From: CAVVVS01 sp963751355
GTDB lineage: Bacteria; Bacteroidota; Ignavibacteria; Ignavibacteriales; Ignavibacteriaceae
Direction: 5' to 3'
NCBI GenBank assembly: GCA_963751355.1
Contig: CAVVVS010000133.1
Span: 1 to 15,061 of the forward strand
DNA length: 15,061 nt
Part shown: positions 15,001-15,061 of the stretch, piece after piece
Layout: every line of letters begins with the position of its first letter
Position numbering within the stretch: position 1 is the stretch's first letter
Position numbers and translations under genes: made by a program
The notes under the pieces: generated by a model
The model's database searches: none
The model's input: the letters and a program-made list of their open reading frames with translations, nothing else
What the model was told of the DNA's origin: nothing

Positions 15001-15061
15001 TCTTTCAGGGTTCTTGCCATTACATGGTGAATGCCGGGCTTACCGTTAGCGGTCGGAGGAC
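12045..15061 (-). CDS. ileS: Isoleucine--tRNA ligase (IleRS), 5' partial
   Basis: Charges tRNA-Ile and edits mischarged valine; cytosolic class I synthetase. The reading frame stays open to the window edge, so the start is missing; 1004 residues are visible. The upstream edge encodes PPTANGKPGIHHVMARTLKD, the HIGH region in the PGIHH form typical of Bacteroidetes-group IleRS; the Met at 15020 is therefore internal. Next come WDTHGLPVEIEVEKRLG, the CP1 editing domain (WTTTPWTLISNVALAVG, and GSGIVHIAPAFGADDYEL with the editing Asp), and YYARESWFIRTT. KMSKSKGNTVDPFELFDKYG follows, with KMSKS at 13395-13409. The C-terminal helical anticodon-binding domain includes LSNWYVRRSRRRFWKSE. No C-terminal zinc-finger cysteines are seen. 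It is the first visible gene of the run with the dksA-like gene, both lspA genes and rluD. No frameshift was noticed. Confidence 0.97.
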   Translation of the reverse strand, partial: PPTANGKPGIHHVMARTLKDLVCRYKTLQGYRVERKGGWDTHGLPVEIEVEKRLGIKHKSEVVEYGIENYNKACRESVFTYLDLWEKMTTRMAYWIDLDSAYITLDNNYIESVWWALKTLFDKGLIYKDYKIVPQDPKSETVLSSHELALGYRETKDPSVYVFFKLEGKDEYFLVWTTTPWTLISNVALAVGKDVDYVKINSSGNKIILAKERLSIIEGEYEILEEFKGEKLEGVEYEQLFDYVKVDKKAFFVTLGDFVSTEDGSGIVHIAPAFGADDYELSKKYDLPMLQPVTRGGLFTEEVTDFAGQFVKDADKGIIAKLKAESKLFKKETIVHSYPFSWRHEDVPVIYYARESWFIRTTQIAGRMVELNKTINWQPPEVGAGRFGNWLEENKDWALSRDRFWATPLPIWVSDDGDMFAIGSIEELKEGFVEENGKRISVKELKDIDLHKPYVDRIVFEKDGKIFRRTPELIDVWFDSGSMPFAQYHYPFENKELFENNYFPADFICEGIDQTRGWFYTLHAIATMLFDNVAFKNIIVNELILDKAGLKMSKSKGNTVDPFELFDKYGADATRWYLVTNSPPWRPTLFDEEGLVEVQRKFFGTLLNTYSFFTLYANIDEFKYEEELVPYEKRSEIDRWIISKLNSLIKEYEELMDNYDVTRAARAVASFTIDHLSNWYVRRSRRRFWKSEMNSNKLSAYQTLYECLINIAKLSAPFVPYLSEYIYLNLNSETRKENFESVHLADFPIPSYSEKVLEDKMEIAQKVVYLTRTMRAKSNLKVRQPLKKIMVVVENSKKDALNQMKDVILDEVNIKDLIVLDDDSGIVNKTAKANFKSIGPKFGKKVNPVANAIKQFGKKEIEVIESGENITLNIQGEEATITKDDVEIIHSEIQGWVVESEEGVTVAIDTELDNELIQEGLAREFVNRIQNMRKDAGFEVTDRINIKYNSGDKLIVAVNSFNDYIANETLADRVESSSAFNGNFTQEWKIGEYECSIQIEKVNP

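Noticed and set aside
15020..15061. ATG at 15020 as the ileS start
   Set aside because: The frame continues upstream and encodes the PPTANGKPGIHH active-site segment, so the ATG is internal.

Overview
The window is a dense, AT-rich bacterial chromosome segment (by eye about two-thirds A+T) with no RNA gene, transposon, prophage or CRISPR array that I can see. Gene content and order point to the Bacteroidota/Chlorobiota/Ignavibacteriota side of the tree: ileS followed by a TraR/DksA zinc-finger gene and lspA, a Bacteroidetes-style IleRS active-site loop (PGIHH), and MiaA with the GLEYRY motif. Ignavibacteria-like is my best guess; this is inference, not a database result.

Layout. Bases 1-5021 (+ strand): the 3' part of a GAF/histidine-kinase-like gene, miaA (tRNA dimethylallyltransferase), a GT2-like glycosyltransferase and a GlcD/D-lactate-dehydrogenase-type FAD oxidase, with gaps of 39 to 84 bp. 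Bases 5026-7214 (- strand): a YgjP-type zinc metallopeptidase and cysS. A 199-bp divergent intergenic region carries a phased direct repeat. Bases 7414-8082 (+): a stand-alone CrtW-type carotenoid ketolase. Bases 8075-8707 (-): a small class I methyltransferase overlapping the ketolase tail to tail. Bases 8708-8963 hold only a doubtful 39-codon ORF. Bases 8964-15061 (- strand): a compact run read as ileS (5' end outside the window), a DksA-like gene, two tandem lspA genes, and rluD.

How the genes relate. The minus-strand run looks like one transcription unit: 17 bp between ileS and the dksA-like gene, 77 bp before the first lspA, 1 bp between the two lspA genes, and a 38-bp overlap between the second lspA and rluD. 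It couples translation (IleRS, pseudouridine synthase), a transcription-factor-like zinc-finger protein and lipoprotein maturation (signal peptidase II). miaA and cysS are further translation genes. The rest are separate accessory or metabolic functions.

Most of the window is ordinary housekeeping sequence; I do not see a clearly new multi-gene system. The points that deserve a second look are: the kinase-like protein has Gln where the phosphoacceptor His should be; two lspA copies both keep the catalytic Asp pair, with a duplicated leader and TTG starts; the DksA-like protein has a histone-H1-like Lys-rich tail and a rearranged zinc finger; and the ketolase gene stands alone next to a 9-bp repeat with an 11-bp period.
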